Source: DASQDN01 sp035630195 (lineage in GTDB: Bacteria; Acidobacteriota; Terriglobia; Bryobacterales; Bryobacteraceae). From it: a stretch of 16,624 bases of DNA. The notes under the pieces were generated by a model, which was given only the letters and a program-made list of their open reading frames with translations, was not told the origin of the DNA and made no database searches. A program made the translations under genes and the position numbers. The stretch lies in the NCBI GenBank assembly GCA_035630195.1, contig DASQLD010000257.1, forward strand, positions 1-16,624. The letters run 5' to 3'. This document shows, in pieces, positions 1-6,884 of the stretch. Numbering within the stretch: position 1 is the stretch's first letter; the number at the start of each line of letters is the position of its first letter.

Positions 1-368
1 TTCGGTTCTCCGCAGTCGTCAAGGTGAATCGGGATGGCAAGCATTCTCTCGAGAAAATCGACTGGAGGCTGAACGTGATGTACTCCCGCTTCTAGAGACC
101 ACGGTCCGAAGCCGGGGACTTCCAGGCGTTCTTTCACGCAAATCGTGAGATCCTGATGCCACGGTACAAGCCAATTGTCATCGGGAGTTTTGTCGAAGAG
201 CGTTCCGCGAACCGCGAACGCCCCTTTACCGATACCTGAAACCGTGATCGAATGCATCTTCGTTGAACAGACAAGCTCGGTGATCTGAGGAACGACATCG
301 AAGAGATTGCGTATCGCATAAATGCCTCCTCGACGTCGCACTGCTTCTGCGCTGTTAACGATAGCCAA
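1..368 (-). CDS. Phytanoyl-CoA dioxygenase (PhyH) family protein, partial
   Basis: This is the N-terminal part of a predicted Fe(II)/2-oxoglutarate-dependent oxygenase; the C-terminus lies beyond the left edge. The frame reads RRRGGIYAIRNLFDVVPQ, then VRGTLFDKTPDDNWLVPWHQ with Asp as the next residue, then GFGPWSLEAGVHHVQPPVDF, and reaches IHLDDCGE at the edge. The His and Asp of the HQD at 150-158 are the expected first two iron ligands; the third (a distal His) is not in view. The substrate is unknown; members hydroxylate small molecules, lipids or natural products. The start is uncertain. The only near start codons in frame are TTG at 368 and GTG at 341, neither with a Shine-Dalgarno site. 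An ATG at 521 is also in frame but lies 107 bp inside the upstream gene, and the added residues do not resemble the family. Relatives usually carry about 20-40 more N-terminal residues, so the 5' end may be damaged. It follows the beta-helix gene on the same strand. Confidence 0.8.
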   Translation of the reverse strand, partial: MAIVNSAEAVRRRGGIYAIRNLFDVVPQITELVCSTKMHSITVSGIGKGAFAVRGTLFDKTPDDNWLVPWHQDLTICVKERLEVPGFGPWSLEAGVHHVQPPVDFLERMLAIPIHLDDCGEP

Positions 369-414
369 GGCTTCATCGATACGCGCCGAATGATAGACAT
401 CGCGGAGGCGTTTC

Positions 415-2352
415 CTAGCGATAGAAGGGTTTCCAGGTAATCCAGCGCGGACCGTAGTGTGGTTCCGGCTGGTTAAGTTCGAGGGCTCCGAGATCGGGCG
501 CCTTACCAGTGATGTTGTCATTCACTGTGGCTAATGGCGTCCCCGCATCGACAGCCTTCGAAGACGGTTTAAGACGGAAGTTCAAGTCCATGGCGTGATA
601 AACGTGATAGCGGCGTGCCGGGTCGGGAGGCGTCATACTTTCGAAGATGTCGTAGTCCAGCTCGATGCCATGGGCCTCTTGTCCGGTTGCCTTCTGGAAC
701 TCGGCCAATGTGGCGAAGCTTCGCCAGTCGCCTTCCTTCGGATTGTAAGCAAATTTGCCGGGAGCCGGAGCCAACCACGTGTACTGCGCATTGACGCTAC
801 GGTTAGGACGAAAGCCGTTGTAGTCACTGCTGTAGTTGGGCGTAGCGTTGGCCCATGTCATCACTCCGCGGTTCGGAGTATCGCGGCCGAGGAACAAGTT
901 GTTGCGGTAATGAGTGTTTGAGTAGGGATCGCGCGCGGTCTGCTCTCCGATCAGCGTGTTGTGATAGACCAGTATGCCGGTTGGTTTGGCTCCAAATTTG
1001 AACGCGCCTCCTGCAGGAACGTGATAGAGCACGTTCCGGAAAAAATAAACGGGACCGCCGAACATCGGTTGGGCGCTGTAGCCATTATGGGCGGCGTTCA
1101 CACCTCGATTCTGAAAAATGCGGATGTTGTGCGTGCCGCCGTCAGACTCGATAAAGTCGTCGTTTGAAAGATGAATGTCGTTGTTGTAAATATCGATCGA
1201 CGAGGCGCGGCGTTCCGGGTCGGCGTCCGGTGGGCCGTACGTGGAGATGCAAATACCATCGTGAAAATAAGCGACCGCGTTATGCGCGATCACGTGGCCC
1301 GGTCCATACACCTTAACAGCGAAAAAACTACGCAATTGGTGGGAAGGATAGATGCCCGCTGCGCGTTGGCCGGCCTGATTCCACCCAATGAGACGCATTT
1401 GATCCTCCCGGCCAAGGAAGAGATTGTCGGAGATAAAAAAATCACGCGAATCGGCATTTTCGGTCCAGACACCCGCGCCGATGTCTTCAAAACGGCAGTT
1501 CCGAACCGTCAGGCCGACTGCCCCCATCACTTCCTTGTCGCCGGCGAAAATAGCAACTTCCGTGTTGCGGAAGGTGAGACCTTCGAAAATGTGGTGATGC
1601 GTCGCCTGGACGTCGAACAACTTGTGGTTACCCGCTCCGTCAAAGATCGCTTCTCCATCGCCTGCGCCCCGGATGGTGATAGGCTTCTCGGCCGTGCCCT
1701 TCAAGGAGAGTGACCAGTATCCGGTGAACGGCGCACTGAGAGGATCGACGTAGTTCAGGCGTTCTGGACGGTATAGCCCGGCATGAATGAGAATCGTGTC
1801 GCCCGGCTGGGCCTTTGTCATGCGTACTGCAGTCCAGTCACCGCGGCCTTCTCCGTAATAAGCGGCCTTGAAGCCGATAAAACTCGGCTCCTGACGTGGT
1901 CCCTGGTGGTCCGCAGGATAGACATGCAGGACACGGCCACCCGAATGAGATTTCGGTTCGGCCCGGGTGGCGACGGTGACGCGCTGCTGTGCGGAGCCTG
2001 TTACTCCATCGGGATCTTTCAGCGTGAATTCGCATTCGTAACTGGTGGCCGGTTCGAGATTGAGAATGCTGCCCGCAAAACCATCGGGCACTGTGTAGGT
2101 CATGCTTTCACGTTCCCGGAACACGCGTTCCCCACCGATACGCAGTAACGGTAACGCCGCGCGCCATGCCTGCGTTCCAGACTTACGAAAACGGACCTCC
2201 ACTGTCGAATTCCGGTTTACGTCCCCCTCGATGGACCATTCAAAACCCAAATTCAGCAGAGTGGGATGTTCGACGTGGAAGCGGCCCGGGCGCGTTGAGT
2301 TGTCTGCGATCAAAACGTAGGCCGATAGTATAAGGAGTGCAGCGGTGCGCAT
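415..2352 (-). CDS. Secreted right-handed parallel beta-helix protein with fibronectin-III-like domain
   Basis: A 645-residue predicted extracytoplasmic protein. Residues 1-16 form a short hydrophobic signal peptide (MRTAALLILSAYVLIA). Residues about 27-130 look like a fibronectin-III-like beta-sandwich (LNLGFEWSIEGD, then LEPATSYECEFTL). From about residue 160 to 560 the chain has the features of a right-handed beta-helix: PGDTILIHAGLYRPERL, KPITIRGAGDGEAIFDG, HHHIFEGLTFRNTEVAIF and VRNCRFEDIGAGVW, with recurring Asn/Asp turns. It ends with the typical tail APDLGALELNQPEPHYGPR. This fold is used by polysaccharide lyases and related glycan-acting proteins, so carbohydrate binding or cleavage is a reasonable inference, but no catalytic residues could be assigned. 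ATG at 2352 is the first start that gives the signal peptide. No Shine-Dalgarno is visible; a TATAAT box lies only 14 bases upstream, suggesting a very short leader. The stop precedes the dioxygenase frame on the same strand. Confidence 0.85.
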   Translation of the reverse strand: MRTAALLILSAYVLIADNSTRPGRFHVEHPTLLNLGFEWSIEGDVNRNSTVEVRFRKSGTQAWRAALPLLRIGGERVFRERESMTYTVPDGFAGSILNLEPATSYECEFTLKDPDGVTGSAQQRVTVATRAEPKSHSGGRVLHVYPADHQGPRQEPSFIGFKAAYYGEGRGDWTAVRMTKAQPGDTILIHAGLYRPERLNYVDPLSAPFTGYWSLSLKGTAEKPITIRGAGDGEAIFDGAGNHKLFDVQATHHHIFEGLTFRNTEVAIFAGDKEVMGAVGLTVRNCRFEDIGAGVWTENADSRDFFISDNLFLGREDQMRLIGWNQAGQRAAGIYPSHQLRSFFAVKVYGPGHVIAHNAVAYFHDGICISTYGPPDADPERRASSIDIYNNDIHLSNDDFIESDGGTHNIRIFQNRGVNAAHNGYSAQPMFGGPVYFFRNVLYHVPAGGAFKFGAKPTGILVYHNTLIGEQTARDPYSNTHYRNNLFLGRDTPNRGVMTWANATPNYSSDYNGFRPNRSVNAQYTWLAPAPGKFAYNPKEGDWRSFATLAEFQKATGQEAHGIELDYDIFESMTPPDPARRYHVYHAMDLNFRLKPSSKAVDAGTPLATVNDNITGKAPDLGALELNQPEPHYGPRWITWKPFYR

Positions 2353-2362
2353 AGTGAAAGAA

Positions 2363-2377
2363 CTCGATTATATCGAG
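2363..2377 (-). promoter_or_regulatory. TATAAT -10 box inside a perfect inverted repeat, upstream of the beta-helix gene
   Basis: On the minus strand a perfect TATAAT lies at 2372-2367. It is enclosed in the inverted repeat CTCGAT-TAT-ATCGAG (six-base arms, three-base centre). The expected transcription start, about seven bases further on, would be near 2360, leaving roughly eight bases before the ATG at 2352. No good -35 hexamer is present at 16-18 bp spacing, so an activator, a non-standard sigma factor or chance are all possible. The symmetry over the -10 box would suit a repressor site. Confidence 0.4.
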
Positions 2378-2448
2378 CGCTTGATCATTGGTGCGAGATG
2401 CCAGAACGTCTCACGTCATTCCAGACGATCACAGTATGTTCCATCTAA

Positions 2449-2490
2449 ATGTGACTTACATCGAGCTTGATGTGACTTGCATCGAGCTTG
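2449..2490. repeat. Two tandem copies of a 21-bp unit
   Basis: Bases 2449-2469 and 2470-2490 are adjacent copies that differ at one position (ATGTGACTTAC versus ATGTGACTTGC, each followed by ATCGAGCTTG). They lie at the 3' end of the broken phosphatase gene, where they encode serine-rich low-complexity residues. A related string, ATCGAGC then GC then TTGAT, occurs at 2372-2385 nearby. The copies look like a recent local duplication rather than a mobile element. Confidence 0.75.
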
Positions 2491-3104
2491 CTTGCTGGTT
2501 GGAACGCGTCGAGGTCCATGGCCCAAGCATTCCGGCGTCAAAGCTCTCATACTCCGTGATGCTAAGAATGCCAAGCGGTAGATTGATCGGTCTGGGACAC
2601 GGTGGATCCAAACACCCCAACAAACTCCACTCTTGTTCCCTGGATCGATAGAGAAGAGGGCGAGGATGTCCTGCATTACAAGTAGGAGTCTTCGGCTGGG
2701 AGCAAAAAAGGTGCTGACAATCGCTGTAGCAAATGTTCCGGTTTCGGACAAGGTGGCAAATTGCTCATTCAACAAACGCACGAACTCAGACTGATCCCAC
2801 CGATTGATGAACCGCATAAGGGTACGGAGGTCGGCAGCAATGGCTGCGACTGACGTTCCATGTCCGGAGACGTCCGCAAGTAACAAGCGACTGATCCGGC
2901 CCGAGGCGCAGTTGGAGGCATAGTAGACATCCCCACCGCGGGGAGCACGCCCATGCAGTCTGCTGTACACCCACGCGTCGAGGCCGCCGAACACAACGCC
3001 TCGCGTTGTAAGCTGGCTTCCACCCCATACTTCCAGGCACTCATGTGTTGTGCGGGGGCGTCCGATGTGGCAGTATACGAGCCTGCTGGGCGGCCGAATT
3101 GCGA
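2456..3104 (-). pseudogene. Broken PP2C/SpoIIE-type serine/threonine phosphatase
   Basis: Minus-strand residues match the PP2C-like phosphatase domain found in RsbU/SpoIIE proteins, which dephosphorylate anti-sigma-antagonist proteins. Seen in order: CLEVWGGSQLTTRGVVFGGL, HGRAPRGGDVYYASN, RLLLADVSGHGTSVAAIAA, LLNEQFATLSETGTFATAIV and STFFAPSRRLLL. The metal-binding aspartates of GGD and DVSGHG remain. Near 2675-2690 the reading frame shifts: the next expected motif, CNAGHPRPLLYR, is found in the neighbouring frame and continues through INLPLGILSITEYESFD to a TAA at 2456-2458. The family's usual end (a block like LVLYTDGLTEA) is absent. At the 5' end no ATG, GTG or TTG is in frame between the glycosylase stop at 3105 and the conserved region, so the original start and any sensor domain are lost. 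Missing start, frameshift and short tail together point to a decaying gene. A sequencing error could explain the frameshift alone, but not the ends. Confidence 0.75.
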
Positions 3105-4004
3105 TCAGCGGCGTCCAAGCATCTCCAGCGCCTCGAGAGTGCGCGGCCAATCGGAACCTAGCAAGCGCGACAAACTGCGATCGGCAAGAACTTTGCCACC
3201 AGTCTGGCATCGTGCGCAGTAGTTGGTTTCGTTGTCGGCAAAGCGGATTCGGAGAACCTTCTGTCCGCACGCCGGACAGGGTTCACCGTAGCGCCCATGC
3301 ACAGCCATTCCCTCCCGAAAGGCTGTCACCTTCTCAGGAAACTTATGTGCTGCTTCTGCCACCAATCGGTCTATCCAGGACTGAAGCGTACTACGCGTCG
3401 CCGTATATAGACGCTGCCACTCCTCTGCGCTCAGCTTGTTCGTTTGCGCAAGCGGCGATAATTGCGCAGCGTGCAAAATTTCGTCCGAATAGGCGTTGCC
3501 GATGCCACTGAGCAATCGAGGATCGGTGAGCGCCCTCTTGAGGGTATGGTTTTCGATGGTGAGCGTTGTCCGAAATAAATCGAAATCTGCTTTCAGGACA
3601 TCGATTCCGCCGGCATCGACGGATAGCAGGCCCTCCTCTCCACGAAGAATATGAATCGAGGCGCGATGCCGTTTCCCGGCTTCGGTAAGCGTTAGCGATC
3701 CTGATGCGAAGTCGAGCGCCGCCAGATTCTGGCGGCCCGCTAACTTCACGTGTGGAGGACGCCAGTGCAAACGGCCTGCGATCATCAAGTGGATCACGAA
3801 CCAGATATTGCCTTGCACGCCAATAGCGATTCGTTTGCCAACACGTCTGACTTCGCGAACGATGCGGCCTTCTACATCCGCTACAGGCGGGTCAATCGTT
3901 CGAACGACAAAGGCGCTGATGAGACGTACGCGTTCGATGGGCAGACCAACGATTCGAGGCTCAAGCGCGCTGATATAAGCCGCAACGTCCGGCAACTCGG
4001 GCAT
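3105..4004 (-). CDS. Fpg/Nei-family DNA glycosylase (formamidopyrimidine-type)
   Basis: A 299-residue base-excision-repair glycosylase/AP lyase that would remove oxidised bases. The start at 4004 gives MPELPDV, whose Pro2 is the family's catalytic nucleophile after Met removal; an ATG at 4115 would bury this residue and run into the divergent gene. Other landmarks are Lys57 (VGKR) on the catalytic loop, Met74 in the intercalation loop (HLMIAGRL), the helix-two-turn-helix around 167-177 (GIGNAYSDEIL) and a C-terminal zinc finger with Cys243, Cys246, Cys263 and Cys266. The finger reads NETNYC where classical Fpg has RATFYC, so the conserved DNA-contacting Arg is Asn. About 33 residues follow the last Cys (LADRSLSRLLGSDWPRTLEA), longer than in classical Fpg. 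I believe a subfamily shares these traits. No Shine-Dalgarno is evident. The gene is divergent from the permease gene and lies just upstream of the broken phosphatase. Confidence 0.9.
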   Translation of the reverse strand: MPELPDVAAYISALEPRIVGLPIERVRLISAFVVRTIDPPVADVEGRIVREVRRVGKRIAIGVQGNIWFVIHLMIAGRLHWRPPHVKLAGRQNLAALDFASGSLTLTEAGKRHRASIHILRGEEGLLSVDAGGIDVLKADFDLFRTTLTIENHTLKRALTDPRLLSGIGNAYSDEILHAAQLSPLAQTNKLSAEEWQRLYTATRSTLQSWIDRLVAEAAHKFPEKVTAFREGMAVHGRYGEPCPACGQKVLRIRFADNETNYCARCQTGGKVLADRSLSRLLGSDWPRTLEALEMLGRR

Positions 4005-4075
4005 ACATATCAAGCTTTGAGCAACGAAGAGTTCTTTTGCAAGTGCGCTAGCCTTACTTGTTGAGGACAGAAGCC

Positions 4076-5215
4076 GTGCTGATGACCGAGCCGCGTCGCG
4101 ACAAGAAACTTTCACTGCTGTTCCTGGTGCTGGTCACGGCCGTGACTCTTTATTTGAGCTTCATCATAGCGCGACCGTTTTTGACGCCAATTCTCACTGC
4201 AACGCTGCTTGCGATCGCTATCTACCCGCTCTTCCTCCGGCTGAGCCGGTCCATGCGAAATCGCAGCGGGGCGGCATTACTTGCGACAGTGCTGGTGCTA
4301 ATCGCGATTGTCCTACCGACGGTCCTTATCGTTGAAAAACTGGCCAATGAAACCACCGCTGTCTATGCCTGGTTGAACGAGAAGCAATCTCTCGAGGGCG
4401 GCTGGCGAGAGTATATCGGCAGCGTTGTCGACCCGCCCCTCCAGTGGGTTGCATCGAGAACAGGAATGTCTCAGGAACAACTGAAGCGGACCGCTCTCGA
4501 CCGTCTACAGGCCGTCAGCACATCGTTACTGAACTGGGCTAAATCGCTGGCGGTGAATATCGGTGGAACGATCGTCGACACCGTGATCATGTTGCTGACT
4601 CTTTTCTTTCTGCTTCGGGATGGGGAACGAATTCGTCAGAGAATCGGTTCCATATTGCCGATCGAGGCTCGCCGTTACCAGCAACTCGTCGACACGATCT
4701 CGGCATCGATCACAGCAAATATTTATGGCGTTTTGGCCGTATCCGTGGCGCAAGGAACACTTGGGGCAATCGGTTATGCGATCGCGGGTCTGCCTTCTGT
4801 GATGCTGTGGGGCGTCGCGACAGCCTTGTTTTCGATGATTCCTCTTGCCGGGGCTGCCTCTGTTTGGGTGGTGGCGTCTATCTATTTACTGGCGATCGGA
4901 AGTTGGGGGAAGGCGGTCTTTATGCTGGCCTGGGGCGCGGGTGTGATCTCCACTGCCGACAACATCGTCAGGCCACTTGTACTGAGCGGCCGCGTAAAAC
5001 TTCACACGTTGCTGATTTTCTTCTCCCTGCTCGGCGGCGTTAAGGCCTTTGGGATTATCGGGCTCTTCACAGGGCCTATCATCGTATCGGTAGCAATGGC
5101 CCTGCTCAATATTCTGGAAGAGGAACGACTTGAATGGGAGCGACACTTCGAAGCGATCAAGCCCCGTGAGCTTCATGGAGACCCCGGCGCTGGTCAATTC
5201 GAACGGATCGAATAG
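4076..5215 (+). CDS. AI-2E family transporter (PerM/YdiK-type permease)
   Basis: A predicted inner-membrane protein of about 380 residues. It has two N-terminal transmembrane segments (LSLLFLVLVTAVTLYLSFII, then ILTATLLAIAIYPLFL), a third (LLATVLVLIAIVLPTVLIV), a soluble stretch with WLNEKQSLEGGWREYIG, and a C-terminal membrane bundle. The bundle includes IVDTVIMLLTLFFLLRDGER and closes with KAFGIIGLFTGPIIVSVAMA. LLRDGE and the terminal GLFTGPI block are typical of the family. Despite the family name, most members are not proven autoinducer exporters; other members move ions or have unknown cargo. The start is not certain. GTG at 4076 has GAGG at 4063-4066, nine bases upstream; ATG at 4082 is 15 bases from it; TTG at 4058 is less likely. 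The gene diverges from the glycosylase gene across about 70 bp, and its last 22 bp overlap the end of the convergent beta-propeller gene. Confidence 0.88.
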   Translation: MLMTEPRRDKKLSLLFLVLVTAVTLYLSFIIARPFLTPILTATLLAIAIYPLFLRLSRSMRNRSGAALLATVLVLIAIVLPTVLIVEKLANETTAVYAWLNEKQSLEGGWREYIGSVVDPPLQWVASRTGMSQEQLKRTALDRLQAVSTSLLNWAKSLAVNIGGTIVDTVIMLLTLFFLLRDGERIRQRIGSILPIEARRYQQLVDTISASITANIYGVLAVSVAQGTLGAIGYAIAGLPSVMLWGVATALFSMIPLAGAASVWVVASIYLLAIGSWGKAVFMLAWGAGVISTADNIVRPLVLSGRVKLHTLLIFFSLLGGVKAFGIIGLFTGPIIVSVAMALLNILEEERLEWERHFEAIKPRELHGDPGAGQFERIE

Positions 5216-6621
5216 AGACGACTCTCCGTTCGAATAAGAAGTCGATCGTTAACGATCGCGGGTGTTGCTTGGGCCATCTCGTCCAATGAATTGACATGTA
5301 TTAAGCGAAATTTATCGCCGGCGGAAACAACATAGGTTTTGCCCTCTTCACTTAGGCAAAAGATCCTGCCATTGTAGGCCCATGGCGATGATGTGAATGC
5401 CCCGGCCTCACGATCGAGCCGCTCTTTGTAGTTGACCTTGCCGGTCTTGGTGTCGTATCGCGTCAAAATCCCCGTTTCGGTGAGGGCATATAAGCCGTCT
5501 TCGTAAGCGACCGGCGTGGGGAGATATGTGCCGCCGCGCGGCGCCGACCAGACGACGAATTCATTGCTTTGATCGGACTTGCCGAGCGATATGTCACCTG
5601 AAGCGCCGGCCCGAACGGCAAAAAGCGGCCGTGACTTTCCGCCATCGATGTAGAGTAATCCGTCATATGCGAAGGGGCTCGGGACCGAGACCGCTGATGG
5701 GCCAGCCAGACGCCAAAGTTCCCGGCCCTTGAGGTCATAGCTCACGGCATCACCGGGCCCAATGGTAACGATCTCCGTGCGCATCCCATGGGACCAGACG
5801 TAGGGAGTGGACCAACCGGATCGCGGCGCCTGCTCGGCCTTATCACCGATGTTGCGCGACGTCCTCCAGATAGTTTCGCCGGTTTTCTTGTCGAATGCCG
5901 CGATGAACTGCTGGCGCTGGTTGTCATTCACGATCAGCAGTTGATCGTCATTCAGGATGGGCGAACTGCCTGTTCCGAAATTGAGATAGATCGGATGGGG
6001 CTCGAGTGATCTTTCCCAAACTTTTCGTCCTTTTAAGTTAAATGCATACAGCCCAAGGTTGGAAATGTGAACGTAGACCAGTTTGCCGTCGGTCACGGGA
6101 GTTTCCGAAGCGAAGCTATTCTTGCGGTGCCGTCCGCCCGGCGGTCGTCCTGAGTAAAATTCCTTCTTCCAGAGTACAGAGCCGGTCTTTTCCTCGACGC
6201 AATACAAGAAGTAGTGAAGCATGACCTGATGCGGCCATTCGAGGTCACGCTCCGCGACCCGTTCCATTGCCTGTTCCTGACTGAGGCCCTGCTTCAAAAG
6301 CTCGGCCATGTACTGATTACTGTATTCAGTCCCAATTTGAGGTTTCTTTGAAGTTCCGTCCGTAACAACAGTGGTCACGAAGATCTTGCCGCCTGTCACG
6401 ATCGGAGAAGACCACCCGCGTCCCGGGATAGGCACGCTCCACTCAACATTCTGCGTCTTGGACCACTTCTCCGGGAGCCGACGGTTGGAGCTAACTGGAT
6501 TCGATTCCGGACCTCGGAATTGCCTCCACTCATGCTCGGATGCTTGAGCGCCCGACGTCACGAACGTCAGGACTAAGAAGAGCCCGGCGGACGAAGCAAA
6601 GGCGCCGATCGATTTAACCAT
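5194..6621 (-). CDS. Secreted PQQ-like beta-propeller repeat protein
   Basis: A 475-residue predicted periplasmic beta-propeller. Choosing ATG at 6621 puts the signal peptide at the N-terminus (MVKSIGAFASSAGLFLVLTF, then VTSGAQASEH); an upstream ATG at 6693 would add 24 non-conserved residues. The mature part opens with EWRQFRGPESNPVSSNRRLP and NVEWSVPIPGRGWSSPIVTG, the usual opening of this group. Repeated blades follow, such as GKIFVTTVV, GSVLWKKEFYSG, GKLVYVHISNLGLYAFNLKG, GETIWRTSRN and GKVNYKERL. There is no sign of quinoprotein dehydrogenase active-site residues, so it is more likely a structural or binding protein than an alcohol dehydrogenase. Such proteins are common in Planctomycetes and Acidobacteria, and their role is mostly unknown. 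The gene stands alone, divergent from the large TonB receptor gene across 263 bp and convergent with the permease. Confidence 0.85.
   Translation of the reverse strand: MVKSIGAFASSAGLFLVLTFVTSGAQASEHEWRQFRGPESNPVSSNRRLPEKWSKTQNVEWSVPIPGRGWSSPIVTGGKIFVTTVVTDGTSKKPQIGTEYSNQYMAELLKQGLSQEQAMERVAERDLEWPHQVMLHYFLYCVEEKTGSVLWKKEFYSGRPPGGRHRKNSFASETPVTDGKLVYVHISNLGLYAFNLKGRKVWERSLEPHPIYLNFGTGSSPILNDDQLLIVNDNQRQQFIAAFDKKTGETIWRTSRNIGDKAEQAPRSGWSTPYVWSHGMRTEIVTIGPGDAVSYDLKGRELWRLAGPSAVSVPSPFAYDGLLYIDGGKSRPLFAVRAGASGDISLGKSDQSNEFVVWSAPRGGTYLPTPVAYEDGLYALTETGILTRYDTKTGKVNYKERLDREAGAFTSSPWAYNGRIFCLSEEGKTYVVSAGDKFRLIHVNSLDEMAQATPAIVNDRLLIRTESRLYSIRSN
5243..5258. repeat. Perfect 16-bp palindrome near the convergent gene ends
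   Basis: CGATCGTTAACGATCG reads the same on both strands. It lies 27 bp past the permease stop and inside the last codons of the beta-propeller gene (encoding part of AIVNDRL). It could act as a short hairpin at the end of the permease transcript, but no T-run follows on either strand, so a terminator is not supported. It may be a chance result of coding sequence. Confidence 0.45.
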
Positions 6622-6811
6622 GCTTCTATAACGATTCCAGAGCGATGAGAGTTCCACTATGGCTGATGTTCCATCATCTACGACGCCAGACATGCGGCCA
6701 AACTCTGAAAGCGGGTTTTTTGCGCCTCATCCCAGCGGAATGTCGTTCCACGCCGCCAACGCCAAGAACACCAGAAATTCGCACGAGAGGTTTCTAACCT
6801 GCTTTAAACTA

Positions 6812-6840
6812 TTGCCAAAAATCGCATACAGGTGTATTAG
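6812..6840 (+). promoter_or_regulatory. Candidate sigma70-type promoter for the TonB receptor operon
   Basis: TTGCCA at 6812-6817 and TATTAG at 6835-6840 are separated by 17 bp. They match the consensus hexamers at five of six and four of six positions. Transcription would begin near 6847, giving a leader of about 38 bases that holds the ribosome site GAGGTGAG (6872-6879) five bases before the ATG at 6885. This would drive the receptor, ROK and esterase genes. It is a sequence match only. Confidence 0.35.
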
Positions 6841-6884
6841 TACAGTATCCGGCTAAATTAAGTCAGGCCTTGAGGTGAGCTCCT

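Noticed and set aside
134..400. An 88-residue minus-strand open frame starting at 400.
   Set aside because: It overlaps the dioxygenase frame, which has clear family motifs. This frame resembles nothing and is a shadow.
1171..1713. A 180-residue plus-strand open frame opposite the beta-helix gene.
   Set aside because: It is antisense to clear beta-helix coding sequence, with no recognisable motif and no ribosome site.
4005..4115. A 37-residue N-terminal extension of the Fpg-like protein.
   Set aside because: It would place residues before the catalytic proline and run into the divergent permease gene. MPELPDV at 4004 is the family start.
5194..6621. The beta-propeller protein as a PQQ-dependent alcohol dehydrogenase.
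   Set aside because: Only propeller blades and a signal peptide are visible. The quinone- and calcium-binding residues and the length of such dehydrogenases are not present.
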